Shown here: positions 25,072-37,458 of the stretch, in pieces
Position numbering within the stretch: position 1 is the stretch's first letter
How the letters are laid out: every line of letters begins with the position of its first letter
From: Paramecium octaurelia
Taxonomy: Eukaryota; Ciliophora; Oligohymenophorea; Peniculida; Parameciidae
Assembly (NCBI GenBank): GCA_905182995.1
Contig: CAJJDP010000042.1
Location: 426,417 to 490,416, forward strand
Direction: 5' to 3'
DNA length: 64,000 nt
Program-made: the position numbers and the translations under genes
Notes under the pieces: model-generated
What the model saw: only the letters and a program-made list of their open reading frames with translations
Databases searched by the model: none
What the model was told of the DNA's origin: nothing

Positions 25072-26607
25072 TCAACCTATTGTCTTTACGATTTTAGAAG
25101 AACTACTGCTGATCCAATCAGGAATTAACTTCTTAATTTCATCATTTGTCATTTTATTAGTTTCAACTAATAAAGTTTATTAGGAATATCTTACGATTAC
25201 TAAACTCGAACAATTCTTAAATGTTGAAGTTGTAGATTTCTTGTAGTTGTTTCATTTGATGTAAATCTCGTAATTAATCAAAATAGGGATGACCCAAAGC
25301 CTGAATTGGAGTGAATCTTGTTTTGGGACAGTACACAAGCAATTTAGAAACTAGATCAGTAGCCAAAGAATCGTTTGTTTTTATCACCTACATATTAAAA
25401 TTGAATACTCTCTTCCAATCCCTCGCTTTAATTTAAGGGAATTTATATTATTGCATGTCATATTCTGAATTCATACTTAATACTTGAACCTTGTTTGGAG
25501 TTCCAAGTACCTTTATGATCTCAATTAACTAATCGACAGCACTATCTCCTAAAAACAGAGGTTCTCCATTGAATAATTCAGCTATCACACATCCTACTGA
25601 CCAAACGTCGATCTACGTATCATAATTCACTGCTCCAAATATCAATTCTGGAGCCCTATAACATCTTGAACATATGTAGGAGATATTAGCTTCTGTTTTT
25701 ACTAGTTTTTTTGCACTCCCGAAATCGCAAAGTTGAAGTTTATGATGATTAGGATTAACTAAAATATTATGAGGCTTTATATCTCTATGGCAAATGGATA
25801 ATAATGATATATAACTAATTATTCTATGATCTCTTACTATATTGATCTTAGCAGTTAGTATGAATAGATTTTCACCAATATTTCAGGCATTCTGGCATGT
25901 GCCTCTCTAAATGATTTATTGTAAGAGTATAAAGATTCTGGAAAATAATCCATTACAACATTCAAGTAGGTCTCATCGTTATTGTCCGAAGGAGTGAAAT
26001 AAGCATGTTTTAGTTTCACTACGTTATGATGATTTAGTTCTTGAAGTATTTATAACTCTCTATTTTTGTATCGTTTATCCTGCAACACTTTCTTGATGGC
26101 CACTATTTCTCCTGTCTCTATTACTTTTGACTAAAATCTTTATTTGGTTATATACTTTATAGACTGTACCAAACGATCCACTACCAATGGCCTTAAGATT
26201 TTAGTAGGTATAGGAGGAATAATCTTGTCTAGTTATCTTGGCTGGGATCAACAACGATTTGGTATTGATCTTATCTAATCCTTATGGTTTCTAACATTTT
26301 TTAACAGCTTCAGATATTGGTCTCATTTGATTCTCATTCTTTAAACATTATTGATATTAAGCATTAAAATCTTTCATGGTAGGTTTTTTGGCTGGTTTAT
26401 TAAAAGATATAAATTTATTGCGATGCTTGAAATTGGATATATCTTAGAATGTCTGAATATCTTATTCTACTTCATCATAATCATTTGTCTCGGTTTGAAC
26501 CCTTCTAGATAAGTTGGAATTGCTAGGCTATTTGATATAGATATTTAAAATACTTTTCCAATAACAAGAGTTTATTTTTTGGCACTTTTTGATGCACTTT
26601 GGTACAT
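25072..26607 (-). CDS. GSK3/shaggy-type serine/threonine kinase
   Basis: ATG at 26607 starts [18 protein letters not shown] before a 26-nt intron. A kinase domain follows with [11 protein letters not shown] (glycine loop), DIKPQNILVN (catalytic loop), CDFGSAK (DFG) and the activation segment [19 protein letters not shown], whose [11 protein letters not shown] is diagnostic for GSK3 (activating Tyr and phosphate-priming Arg). [21 protein letters not shown] and [10 protein letters not shown] complete the C-lobe. The end [21 protein letters not shown], after a 28-nt intron, mirrors the GSK3 C-terminal 'LF.FT..EL.......LIP'. GSK3 kinases phosphorylate primed substrates in diverse pathways. The N-terminal extension of about 100 residues is not conserved. 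End TGA 25072-25074. Confidence 0.9.
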
Positions 26608-26835
26608 ACAATTTAACGATTTAATTTTAAACAAAATAATAATAAATTTTAATAAAGGAAATCTATTTCTTCCTGAGATTTTTAAATCGTTCATACTCAT
26701 CAACTTAAGTCCTTTTTGATAAAGACAATACTCAAAATTGCTCTAAGAATTTTAATTCACCTAATTATTTCAAATCTACATAAATTTACACTGAAAATTT
26801 TAAAAAGATAATTCAAACATATATAATCATTTTTT

Positions 26836-27414
26836 TCATTCTTATAAACTCTCTGATCTTGAAGAAAATATTCTATTTACCAATTTAATTTGAGCCTTTT
26901 GGTTTATGAACGATTTAGAAGAATATTTTCTTGTTGGCTGTGTTTGTTATTCTTTTGATTCTCCATAAGGATTCTTCACCTTTATTAGATATTTTTTGCC
27001 TTCCAAACTCTTGGAAATTTTGCTTATCATAGAATTATTCTCTATCTACTGAGTTGTTTAGCTGCTATATTCTTTGAGTGTCTGCTTTCTAATGTGGAAA
27101 CTAGACTTTTAGTTATAAACACTAAAAGAATTGATCGGATGCTTTATATTCAAATCCACAATCTTAGGAATATTACTACTAAGATCTTAGGAATCTTATG
27201 TGCTTAATCGAGTACTTTGTTTAGTACTTTATTTCGTGCTTTGATGACTAAGGATATTCTCTTGTTTGCAATCATTCATTTAATGTATGGTAGTTTTTCT
27301 ACAAAGCACATTTTTTTGAAGTATTTTTGTTTTAGACAATATTGATTTTATAGCTTCAAGGTTCTATTGGGGTAATGAGTTTTCCCTCCTTCTTTTTTAA
27401 ACGTGCTCATTCAT
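26836..27414 (-). CDS. Basic Ser/Gln-rich protein, unknown
   Basis: One uninterrupted frame of 192 residues from ATG 27414 to TGA 26836-26838. It begins MNEHVQKRRRENSLPQQNLE. It contains a short repeat of Ser-Thr-Lys-Gln units (HQSTKQSTKQSTRLSTQDSQ) and an IKLVNRIFSSRSESLQE end. There is no hydrophobic segment. It sits 230 bp upstream of the GSK3 gene start on the same strand. No family recognised; the long open frame and absence of TGA over 579 bp are the main support. Confidence 0.5.
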
Positions 27415-28035
27415 TTTGCCAATTGATGGATTAAAGAATTAAGCGGTCTTTTGAAAACCTTCTTATTTTCCAAAACTCTATTCAAAAATTTTCATTTCAA
27501 ATTTAATATTGATATACGATTAACAATATATTCATATATATATAAATTACAATTAAAAGCAAAAATTTAAATTTTTAACATTCACCCCCAAATTATAACA
27601 GTTTTACTCTACTAATCAACTATTTTTGTTTCCAATTAAAAAAATCATGATAATATTCCTATCAGATATATTTAGTGGACAATTCTGTTATCTTACATTA
27701 TGAATCGAGATTTAATCGTCAGATATCGTCTTAGATTAGAGTTTTATGATTCTGTTTAATAAGTGGGAGTTATTGTATCAAAATATATTCACTTTGTGGT
27801 TTATCTATGAGAGAATAATCTGAACTGATACGATTAAAAGAATTTTAAACTAAAATATGGGGGGAATTTTATGGCAAAATGGAGGAATCCCATCAAATAG
27901 AATATTAGTTTTTGTTTAAATGAGATATATAGATTATTAAATCTTGTTTTATTTAAATTCTGTTCTTTTCTTTTGCTTATTTATCATCAGCACTTCTTTC
28001 TATCCTTATAAGATTTATTATCCTCATTTCTTCTG
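27415..28035. other. Intergenic stretch
   Basis: About 620 bp with no convincing gene. It is bounded on the right by coding-like minus-strand fragments that end at a TGA near 28036 and may be the far 3' end of the PH-domain gene. Confidence 0.4.
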
Positions 28036-28837
28036 CTATTATTTCATAACCAAAAATGATAAATCAAGGAAAATAACATCATTGTCAAAGAATAATTTAT
28101 TCCTTCCCCAAAATATTCCATCTGTCATCCCTTTTTTCATTTTTCTTTTGGAAGTAACACACTTTAGTTGTTCAACTCCTTCTTCAATTTCTTATTGAGG
28201 TTTTCTCTCCAAAAAATCCCTTCAAATATATTAGCATTTATTTTTCGAATTCATCAAACTTACCCTCCTTTGAAATTTTTTAGTTGTTTCTCTTTTATTA
28301 GCTTATTTTGGTAGAATGTTCTTTACTTTTTTTATTTAAATTTCTCTTTCAATTTTATAATTTAGACTTATCAGATGTAATTTCTTAATCGGGTTCATCC
28401 TCTTATTTAATTACAAGCCTATTTAATTGTTAATTTAGAATTCAATATTTTTATATGATATCCACCTCATTAATTCGAAATTCAAATTTTTCAGAAAAAA
28501 CAGATTTTGTAAATTTCTCACTCATATGATTTGTAAAATAGATTGCAAATTTTATTTAGTTCAACCGTATGTAGTATACAATAAGCAGCTTATCAGAGGA
28601 ATTTTTTATTAATATTATTTCATTTGTATACAGTTTAGGCTAAATATATTAATCATAATTTTTAATAGCATTTCTTATTATAACTTTTTGGTTTACGAAT
28701 CAATAGCAATAAATCAGTTATTAAATTAGCAATTAGACTTGATTAATAGCAACTAAATATCAATATTCTTATTTATTTATGATAATTTTTTTAAATAAAT
28801 TGTTTGGATCAAATAATAATCTTGGATTCCGACTTGA

Positions 28838-31800
28838 TCAATATTTAAATTAATCATTCTCATATAATTTATCATCTTGTGAAACAACTTTTTTCATAAA
28901 CAAATTTATGTTGTTAATTAATGGCAACCTATATTTAATTAGAATAAGTAAATTTCTTTCCTCCTTTACATCTTCAATAATGTCATATAATTTATTGTCT
29001 TTTAAATCACCACTTATATTAATGATAAATTTTAGTTGTTTTTTTGGTTAATAATCATAATAAAAATCCATATGAATTTCCATCATATTTTCCATTTAAC
29101 GATATCCTTTTTTTTAACAATTTCTCATAAAAAATATACTCTCTGCATTTAAGAGAAATTTTAAATAATTAAATATAGCCTATTTCTCTTTGGTAATCAT
29201 AATTGGCTTTAAAGGTGTCCAAAAACCTAATTCTATCAGATTCATCATAGCTTAGACTTTTACATTATTTTCATCAAATCCAGGAACTCTTAAAAATGCT
29301 TGAAGAGTCTTCCAGGTGTACATATAAAATTCATTCCAATCATTCTATCTCTTTCATATTGATATTGCTTTTCACCAATCAGATTGATAAAATATGATAA
29401 GTATTTAAGTGACTTAAAAACCTTGAAGACTTGCATAGATGATTAACTTGCAGGTAAAATTAATAAACCCTCTAAAGGTGTCTTGTATTTAGATAGAGAT
29501 TATCTACTAAAGGTATTAAGGATATCTCAGTCAATTTAATAAACTTTCTCTTCTTCAAAGCTCTAAGCGTATTAGTTGAGATTGACAGATTTTCAAAGTT
29601 GATCTTGAAATTAAATTTGAATTCTTTCTTTCAATGGGTTTCTCTTTCTTAAGGGTATCCTACAACTTATAGTCATAAAGTATGTCTCGTTTATTAGCAT
29701 AGTTTGATTTCTGAATTAAAATAAATGATTCCATCTAAAATCAATGTTTGTCATTGGATTTCATAAATTATAATTTTATATGTAAATCTTTGATAAATTA
29801 TTATTCAAAACCCTCTATCAGTTTCATAGTCTTGAGAGTAACAACAGAAAATCTGATGAAATATTGATTTTCCACTAGATTGAGACTTTTTATTTACTTT
29901 ATTTTATTAATCTTACTCTTTCTTCTATTGGAAAAAGTTGTCATAAAAACTAGCAATATCTTAACTATTATTAGTTTTTTCTTCAATTTCTTCAGGCTAA
30001 ACTTTTTATTTTTCAATAGAATGGCTCTTCTTCTATTCAATAGATTAAGATTTATGAACATTTTCTGGTGGCAATTCAGTCACTTTCTCCAAATCCTTAA
30101 ATTCCCCCTTTAAATTCAATTGTAAAAACTCAATCTTCTTAATCCATTCATCTCTTATTTCTTGTGAATTTGTTCTAAATTTGAATGTTTTTTCATCTTT
30201 AGTGTATACCTAATATATTATTATTGTTTTACATGGAAATCATTGTCCTATCCTATAACATTTTTTATAGATATGATCAATATATAATTTTCAGAGTCAC
30301 CTGATTCCTATTTTGCCCAAATTAATGAATCTTTCTTCAAATAAACCATTCTTTTAAACCATTTATCCTTTCGAATTCTTCTGCTAATTTTCACTTACAT
30401 TTATTCTTGTAATAAAACATCCTCTAATTTAATTCCTAAGTCTTATTCCTCATTTTCAATCTACTCAACCGGGAGTGTAGCTTTATAATCCTTTANTTGG
30501 CTTTAAAGGTGTCCAAAAACCTAATTCTATCAGATTCATCATAGCTTAGACTTTTACATTATTTTCATCAAATCCAGGAACTCTTAAAAATGCTTGAAGA
30601 GTCTTCCAGGTGTACATATAAAATTCATTCCAATCATTCTATCTCTTTCATATTGATATTGCTTTTCACCAATCAGATTGATAAAATATGATAAGTATTT
30701 AAGTGACTTAAAAACCTTGAAGACTTGCATAGATGATTAACTTGCAGGTAAAATTAATAAACCCTCTAAAGGTGTCTTGTATTTAGATAGAGATTATCTA
30801 CTAAAGGTATTAAGGATATCTCAGTCAATTTAATAAACTTTCTCTTCTTCAAAGCTCTAAGCGTATTAGTTGAGATTGACAGATTTTCAAAGTTGATCTT
30901 GAAATTAAATTTGAATTCTTTCTTTCAATGGGTTTCTCTTTCTTAAGGGTATCCTACAACTTATAGTCATAAAGTATGTCTCGTTTATTAGCATAGTTTG
31001 ATTTCTGAATTAAAATAAATGATTCCATCTAAAATCAATGTTTGTCATTGGATTTCATAAATTATAATTTTATATGTAAATCTTTGATAAATTATTATTC
31101 AAAACCCTCTATCAGTTTCATAGTCTTGAGAGTAACAACAGAAAATCTGATGAAATATTGATTTTCCACTAGATTGAGACTTTTTATTTACTTTATTTTA
31201 TTAATCTTACTCTTTCTTCTATTGGAAAAAGTTGTCATAAAAACTAGCAATATCTTAACTATTATTAGTTTTTTCTTCAATTTCTTCAGGCTAAACTTTT
31301 TATTTTTCAATAGAATGGCTCTTCTTCTATTCAATAGATTAAGATTTATGAACATTTTCTGGTGGCAATTCAGTCACTTTCTCCAAATCCTTAAATTCCC
31401 CCTTTAAATTCAATTGTAAAAACTCAATCTTCTTAATCCATTCATCTCTTATTTCTTGTGAATTTGTTCTAAATTTGAATGTTTTTTCATCTTTAGTGTA
31501 TACCTAATATATTATTATTGTTTTACATGGAAATCATTGTCCTATCCTATAACATTTTTTATAGATATGATCAATATATAATTTTCAGAGTCACCTGATT
31601 CCTATTTTGCCCAAATTAATGAATCTTTCTTCAAATAAACCATTCTTTTAAACCATTTATCCTTTCGAATTCTTCTGCTAATTTTCACTTACATTTATTC
31701 TTGTAATAAAACATCCTCTAATTTAATTCCTAAGTCTTATTCCTCATTTTCAATCTACTCAACCGGGAGTGTAGCTTTATAATCCTTTATTGTTCTAATA

Positions 31801-32800
31801 GTGGTAACCCAAGACTAAATTTCTGTTATTGAATCTGAAAAAAAATGATATTGACGTTCCTTATGTTTAAATTTAAAACCATAACTCACGCTATGTGTTA
31901 ATTACTTCAAAAAGGCTAAGTTCCTGTCAACATTCAACAACTCAAAATCTTCAATTTGATTAGCCTTTAATTCTCCTTTAGAACTGCTTTGATCATTTCT
32001 AAACTCATAAGCAAAATAGTATAGATGATCTAATTTAAAGGGATATGGGATATCTGATTAAACAGGCCCTTAGATATTAGCATCATCTCCTAGAAGAGAG
32101 ACAGAGGAGATGATAATGAACCATCTCCTCTTAGCTTTAGTGAGTGATGCAATTTTTCCCTTTTTATACAAAAATCCGCATTTTACAAACTAAGCAAATT
32201 TTTTTGAGTCAAACTTATCCAGATATGCATATAACCCCTTTGCTTTCATAACTTCTTCATTTTTAACCTCATTTTCTTAAAACTTATCCTGAACTTCTTA
32301 CTTTTCCTGGTCCATCATAATAGAGGCTTTAGTTTCAGAATCTAATTCCTTCCAAGTTGCCTTGTGAGCCAATTTAATGCTTTCAGATCCTTTAGAGTGG
32401 AAACTCTGATGCGAATTAGATTTAGATTCCTGGGCTTGCTACACCAATAGTTTTTCTTAAAGATATGCAAGAGTTGATGTCCATAACTCTCTTGTGCTGC
32501 TTGAATCTGCTCTCAGCAACATTTGCCTGTCTTTTATTTGAAGTGCAAAATCCCTTTCAGTACCCTTGATAATGCCAATCGACGTAATTTAATCAATAGG
32601 GATGACACCTTAATAAACTTCTTAAAAAATGTACCTTTCGGTTTAACATCTTTGCTCAATTTTTTTTTTTTTGAATAAACTAAATATTTACCATTATCTC
32701 TGACTGCAAAATGTCTTTTTTGAAATCCCTTTAGAAGAGCAGGACTTTATTTTTCCAAATAACCTTCAAGTTGTAATGCTTTTTAATATTTTTAATCCAT
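28838..32800 (-). CDS. Multi-PH-domain protein (span inflated by an internal duplicated block)
   Basis: ATG at 32800 starts directly in a PH domain: EGYLEKQSPALLKGFQKRHF AVRD and, after a 26-nt intron, VIPIDQITSIGIIKGTERDF, ending RELWTSTLAYL with the PH-type terminal Trp. A second PH-like region begins CGFLYKKGKIASLTKAKRRW F. A third begins VKISRRIRKDKWFKRMVYLK and ends IRDEWIKKIEFLQ. PH domains bind phosphoinositides or proteins. A Gln/Lys-rich linker and an unrecognised C-terminal region follow (for example TWKTLQAFLRVPGFDENNVK and KPIMITKEKQAIFNYLKFLL). The 1,293-bp block 30497-31789 is repeated at 29203-30495, so the true gene is about 1.3 kb shorter. Several frame transitions in the C-terminal part are unresolved. 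The end is set at the first firm TGA (28838); fragments further down to about 28036 may belong to it. Confidence 0.65.
29203..30495. repeat. Copy 1 of exact 1,293-bp direct duplication
   Basis: The block beginning TTGGCTTTAAAGGTGTCC at 29203 recurs, apparently base for base, at 30497 (offset 1,294). The copies share the same open frames at 29880 and 31174. The two copies are separated by the single ambiguous base N at 30496. They lie inside the PH-domain gene. Confidence 0.95.
30496..30496. other. Ambiguous base N (contig junction)
   Basis: The only N in the window. It sits exactly between the two copies of the duplicated block, as expected where two overlapping contigs were joined without merging their overlap. 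Confidence 0.95.
30497..31789. repeat. Copy 2 of exact 1,293-bp direct duplication
   Basis: Second copy of the block at 29203-30495. Its right edge continues smoothly into unique coding sequence of the PH-domain gene, while copy 1 continues smoothly into unique sequence on its left. This pattern fits one real copy flanked by unique DNA on both sides. Confidence 0.95.
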
Positions 32801-32987
32801 ATAATTTTCTAAATTAATATTAATTATAAATAAAAATCAAATGAAACCCTTGTTTATAGAGGCTTAGAATTTAACTATTCTCTTTTAATTGAGTCTGTTT
32901 AACTTTTATCCTTAATTGAATGTATTATATAAGTAAAATCCTTGATTAATTATTATTATTATATTATTCCTTATAGTAAATCCACAC

Positions 32988-34227
32988 ATGGAAACTGTTA
33001 CTTAATAGATTAAAAGTCTGAACCAAAAAAATTAAGAACTTGCTGCTCTGGAAAATCGGTTGATCTAATTGAAACAATAACTTAATTTATAGGAAGCCAA
33101 CAACAATATTGTTTAGGCAAAAGTAGACAAGATTGTGTATGCAAAGAAATAGAAGTTTGAAGATCAAATGGAAGTATGCATTGATGGCAATTAAATAGCT
33201 TAGCAAAATCATGGAAGCAAACAATCTCAATGATAATGGAATACATAATTTCATCAAAAAAAATAAATAATAATAACAGGAGGAAACTAAGAAGATGAAA
33301 CAAGACATGCTTGATGAGAAATGCTTGAAAACTGCATTGGTGAAATAACAATTGGCATTGTAGATGTATTAAAACAAAAAGAAAAGAGAGGAAGAACTTC
33401 TTGAGAAACAACAATAATATGCTAGAGTATCTTGTCTTCTTTTATGAGGTAGATCTCAGAATGGGAGTTCAATATGAAATAGGATTTGGAATAAAAGAAA
33501 GCAGAAAGAATAGAGAAAATTAGATAGGAATAAAATTTATTTAAAGATTAAATTGCTAAACGATTGCAAGAGTAACAAGCACTGTGTGAATAGATGGGCA
33601 CTGAAGAGTAGAGATTGCTTAAGTAATTTATTTTACTAATTTAATTCAAGTAAATTGAAGGATTCTCAAGTACATGGCAATAGTTTAAAAAATGATCTTA
33701 TGACTGCATTAAATTTAAGCATCAAAGAGTATAATAGCATCTCAGGATTGCGACCCTAAAATTCTAAATCCTAGAGTTTGCAGAAATTGCCTAAAGAATC
33801 ATAGAATAGTCCGTATGCCTAATTGCCAACAATGTTGTAATTGAAAGTCAGTGGACAGCTAAGCAATTACCTGAATAGTAATTCATCATTTCGAGAATCT
33901 TTAATGAAAGAGTATCAATTTTCGCTACCCTCCTTATGTAAGCCATCCTTTAATGAACAACAACAATAAGTAGACCGATTGTATCAATCCAAAACAATAA
34001 AGAATAGTAAATAAGATCTATAATCTATTCTCAACTATTGTGATAATAAAAGCAAGTCCTCCTAGACAAAAAAGAAACGTAGAATGAATTAAAGTGAAGT
34101 TTTATCTTCAGACAACCACTCTATTTCTTCAAAGTAAAATCGTAAAATATCTCAACAACAATCGATTAGCTAATAGTAATCAAAAGAGTTCGATAAAAGC
34201 ACTTAGAATTAATAATAATCAAATTGA
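32988..34227 (+). CDS. Long coiled-coil protein, unknown
   Basis: ATG at 32988 starts METVTQQIKSLNQKNQELAA and enters an extended coiled coil. Three introns (about 33174-33198, 33427-33452 and 33619-33646) each remove TGA or a frame shift. Helical heptads include KMKQDMLDEKCLKTALVKQQ and KKAERIEKIRQEQNLFKDQI. The C-terminal 200 residues are Ser/Gln/Asn-rich with a basic patch (KKKRRMNQSE). End TGA 34225-34227. About 370 residues. No known family; it probably functions as a structural or adaptor protein. Confidence 0.65.
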
Positions 34228-34308
34228 TTTATTGCATTGAATATTAATTAATATTATAATGTCACTATATAGTTATGAACAATAAATTGCGTATTAAATA
34301 AATTAATT

Positions 34309-35809
34309 ATGTAATCTGTAATTGGATCTATTGATTCTTCAACAACTGGGACTAGATTCACTGTTTGCAATTTGAATGGTGAATAACTTAGTTACCATTA
34401 TGTCACTCACAAACAAATCACTCCTCACCAAGGATGGCTAGAACATGATCCAATGGAGATATTAAATAATACCATTGAGTGCATTAAGCAAGCACATAAG
34501 AAGATGAATGGAGAGCATAAGTTAGTGACTATAGGAGTAACAAATCAAAGGGAAACTGTTGTTGCATGGAATAAAAATACGGCAATACCTTATATGAATG
34601 CAATTGTTTGGAGTGATACAAGAACACATGATATTTGTTAAGAATACTTAAATAAATATCCAAAGAACTATTTTTAATAAAAAACTGGATTACCTATTAA
34701 TACATATTTCAGTTCATATAAATTACAATGGATGATTCAAAACAATCCAACTCTTAAGGATGATCTCAATTCAGGAAATGTATTGTTTGGAACAATAGAC
34801 TGTTGGTTAGTATGGAATTTGACAAGGGAATAAAATCATTTGACAGATGTAACAAATGCATCGAGAACTAATTTAATGAATTTGCATACTCTTTAATGGG
34901 ATGAGCAATTATTAAAGTATTAGTTTGTAATATATAAGTCAATTCAACATTCCCAAAAATTGTTTGCCTCAAATTAAAGCATCAAATAGTAATTTTGGTA
35001 CATTGAAAATCCAAGAGTATGAAGGTGTACCTATCAATTGTGTTTTGGGTGATTAGTAAGCAGCAGCCATAGGTCATGCATTGTTTCATGAAGGAGATTG
35101 CAAAAATACACAAGGAAGTGGTCTTTTTATTATGGCAAATATTGGATAAGAAATTAAAATCTCAGAATTTGGTTTATTAACTACTGTTTTATATTAGAAA
35201 GAGAATGAGAAGCCAATTTATGCTTTTGAAGGAGCTGTTGAAAGTGGAGGTTAACTGTTCAACTGGGCAAAGGACAAATTGTAATGGTTTGATAATTGGG
35301 AATAATTGAGTTAAAGTACAGTGAATACAGAAGATAATGGAGGTGTATATATAGTACCAGCTTTCAGTGGGTTATTCACTCCCTTTTGGAATTTCGATGC
35401 AACAGGAACTATAATTGGTTTAAGTTATTACACCACAAAGGATCATCTGAGGAGAGCCATTTTAGAATCAGTTTGCTATAGGACAAAGGATGTTATAAAG
35501 GCCATGGAATAATCAGGCATTAAGATTAACAAGATTCATGTTGATGGAGGGTTAACTAAGAATAAGGAATTGATGTAATTGCAAGCTGATATCACACAAA
35601 AGAAATTGGTCTATCCGGAGATAATTGAATCTACTGCTTCAGGAGCTGCCATGTTTGCTGCAGTGGGGTTGAAACTATTGACAGAGTAGTAGATCATTTA
35701 GAATATGAAGGTCTAATAGATTTATGAAGGCAAAAGGTCCTATGAGAAGCAATACAAATAATGGGAATTAGCAGTTAATTGTGCTTTGTAGTTCAAAAAG
35801 ATTGAATGA
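34309..35809 (+). CDS. Glycerol kinase
   Basis: ATG 34309 gives [20 protein letters not shown], the FGGY-kinase N-terminal phosphate loop. [29 protein letters not shown] and [12 protein letters not shown] follow, with the glycerol-binding region typical of GlpK. A 22-nt intron at 34917-34938 must be removed. The C-terminal lobe has [31 protein letters not shown], the FGGY-specific [14 protein letters not shown] and [18 protein letters not shown]. The enzyme phosphorylates glycerol to glycerol-3-phosphate with ATP. At about 490 residues it is the usual family length. The end is TGA 35807-35809, 34 bp from the convergent ribosomal protein gene. Confidence 0.95.
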
Positions 35810-35843
35810 ATATTGTCTATTTGATATTGTAATATGTAATGTA

Positions 35844-36312
35844 TCAGGCTACGAGTATGCATGCACCACCAACGGCTTTGATTCTTCTTTCTGCGGTTTT
35901 GCTAAAGAATTTGGCTTTGACAACGACAGGTTAATTGGGGAGTCTACCCTTTCCAAGGACTTTGAAATAGCCAGCCTTTGTAACATCAATCACTGCAGCT
36001 TTATCTTTTGAACTAGCATATTTTTTTCTGGTATCATCAGTGACAAGTGACCACAATTTGTCAATATTTACAACAGGTTTATGAAGAGTATTCTTCTTTA
36101 AATGGAAATGTCTCATGCCAGTCTAAGGTATAGAGAATGATGAGTACTTTTTGGAAATATCCTGGATGGTATTTGTTGAAATTGATGCGATGATGTGTTA
36201 AACCTCCTGAAACACCTCTACCACTTGGATGTTTTCTGTGTTTACCAACTCTACCATATCCGTGGCACACATGTCCTCTCATTTTACGGCATTTCCTCAA
36301 TCTGCTGACCAT
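35844..36312 (-). CDS. RPL27A: 60S ribosomal protein L27a (uL15)
   Basis: ATG 36312 gives [33 protein letters not shown], the basic Gly/His-rich N-terminus of L27a. A 25-nt intron at 36123-36147 separates PGYFQK from [11 protein letters not shown] (family: PGYFGKVGMRHYHLKRN). Translation continues with [18 protein letters not shown] and the conserved C-terminus ending [11 protein letters not shown] at TGA 35844-35846. Final length is about 147 residues, normal for eukaryotic L27a. It sits at the peptidyl-transferase-proximal side of the large subunit. GC content and codon choice are higher than in its neighbours, as expected for a highly expressed gene. Confidence 0.97.
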
Positions 36313-36572
36313 TACTTTTTTATTTTAAATAAAAAGATTTTAATATGTGATTAATGTACTCATCCCATTAAATATTAAATTAACATTCAAATATATATAT
36401 ATTTATAAATTTACATGTCTTTTTAATGATGATTGAATTTATATTACAGAAAAATCTTGATTGAAATACATTCGCCACTCTGATCACCTATTTTTAATTC
36501 TCACACCAAACACACCTCTTTTTTTATTATTCACAAAACTCATCATAATTATTAACCATAATAAAATTATTT

Positions 36573-37229
36573 ATGTAAAATATTGCAATTGTGATTCTTA
36601 ATACTAAAATCAATCATAAGGTCTTCGATTTTTATTACAACCAAAATGTTTTCCTTATTTGTGCAGATGGTGGTGCTAACAGACTTTATGAATACAAAAA
36701 AGAAATTATTCCTAAATGCATCATAGGTGACCTTGACAGTCTTAAACCTGAAATCCAACAATATTATCAATCTCACAACTGCTCTATTATTAAAGTCGAT
36801 GATTAGGATACATCAGATTTTGAGAAAGCAATATCTTATCTATAATAATTAGATGGATTTCAACATGTCATCATTATAGGTGGTTTACAAGAGAGATTTG
36901 ATTAAACAATAAATTCCTTGCACACCTTGGCTAAAATTAACTTCACTGGTCAAATAATAAGTGATTACTCAATTGTTCGATATTTTAAGGAAGGTTTTCA
37001 TACTTTTAAATTCTCTGAAATTGAACAAGAAAAAGGAATTAGCTTATTTCCATAAGGAACTTAGGCCAGAATCAATACAAAAGGATTAAAATGGAATGTG
37101 ACTTAAGACAACCCCCTTATCTTAGGTAAATTCCTAAGCACATCCAATGAGGCTGTTGAAAAGTAACTTGAGTTCGATTCCCTCGATAACTTTTTCTTCG
37201 TGACTTAATTGAAAGATCAATACATCTGA
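36573..37229 (+). CDS. Thiamine pyrophosphokinase
   Basis: Intron-free frame of 218 residues from ATG 36573. It has the TPK signatures LICADGGANRLYEY, IIGDLDSLKPEI, the DQDTSDFEKAI motif (metal- and ATP-binding Asp residues) and IIIGGLQERFDQTINSLHTL. The thiamine-binding C-terminal domain follows, with GISLFPQGTQARINTKGLKW N. The enzyme transfers pyrophosphate from ATP to thiamine to make ThDP, probably in the cytosol. Length and motif order match eukaryotic TPK1. The TAA just after the ATG is a glutamine codon. End TGA 37227-37229. About 260 bp separates it from the divergent L27a gene. Confidence 0.95.
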
Positions 37230-37458
37230 TGCATTTGTTCACGTAGATAATTAGCTTTATAAGCCTTGCATATTTAAATATTTTTCATTTATTCAAATTA
37301 TCTCTTCTGATTTAATTAATTTTTCATTTCGAATTATATTATTATTATAGACTCGAAATAGGAATTTAATGTATTTTTTAATTCTAGGAATAACTTTTAA
37401 GACGAAGAAATTTAACACTCCTCAAAACCCTTAATTTATAATTAATATATAAATTTTT

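Noticed and set aside
27944-28198. Plus-strand hydrophobic open frame of 84 codons
   Set aside because: The opposite strand carries a charged, coding-like frame (QEIEEGVEQLKCVTSKRKMK); hydrophobic plus-strand frames are the usual shadow of A-rich minus-strand coding sequence.
29880-31407. Two identical hydrophobic plus-strand frames, suggesting a duplicated membrane-protein gene
   Set aside because: They are antisense shadows of the Gln/Lys-rich linker of the PH-domain gene, duplicated only because of the N-joined block.
29203-31789. Genuine recent tandem duplication or transposable element
   Set aside because: No terminal repeats, target-site duplication or transposase; the N at the exact joint and gene continuity on both outer sides argue for an assembly overlap.
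37165-37190. tRNA T-loop-like string (GAGTTCGATTCCCTC)
   Set aside because: It lies inside the thiamine pyrophosphokinase frame, encoding QLEFDSLDN; no acceptor stem or other arms can be paired around it.
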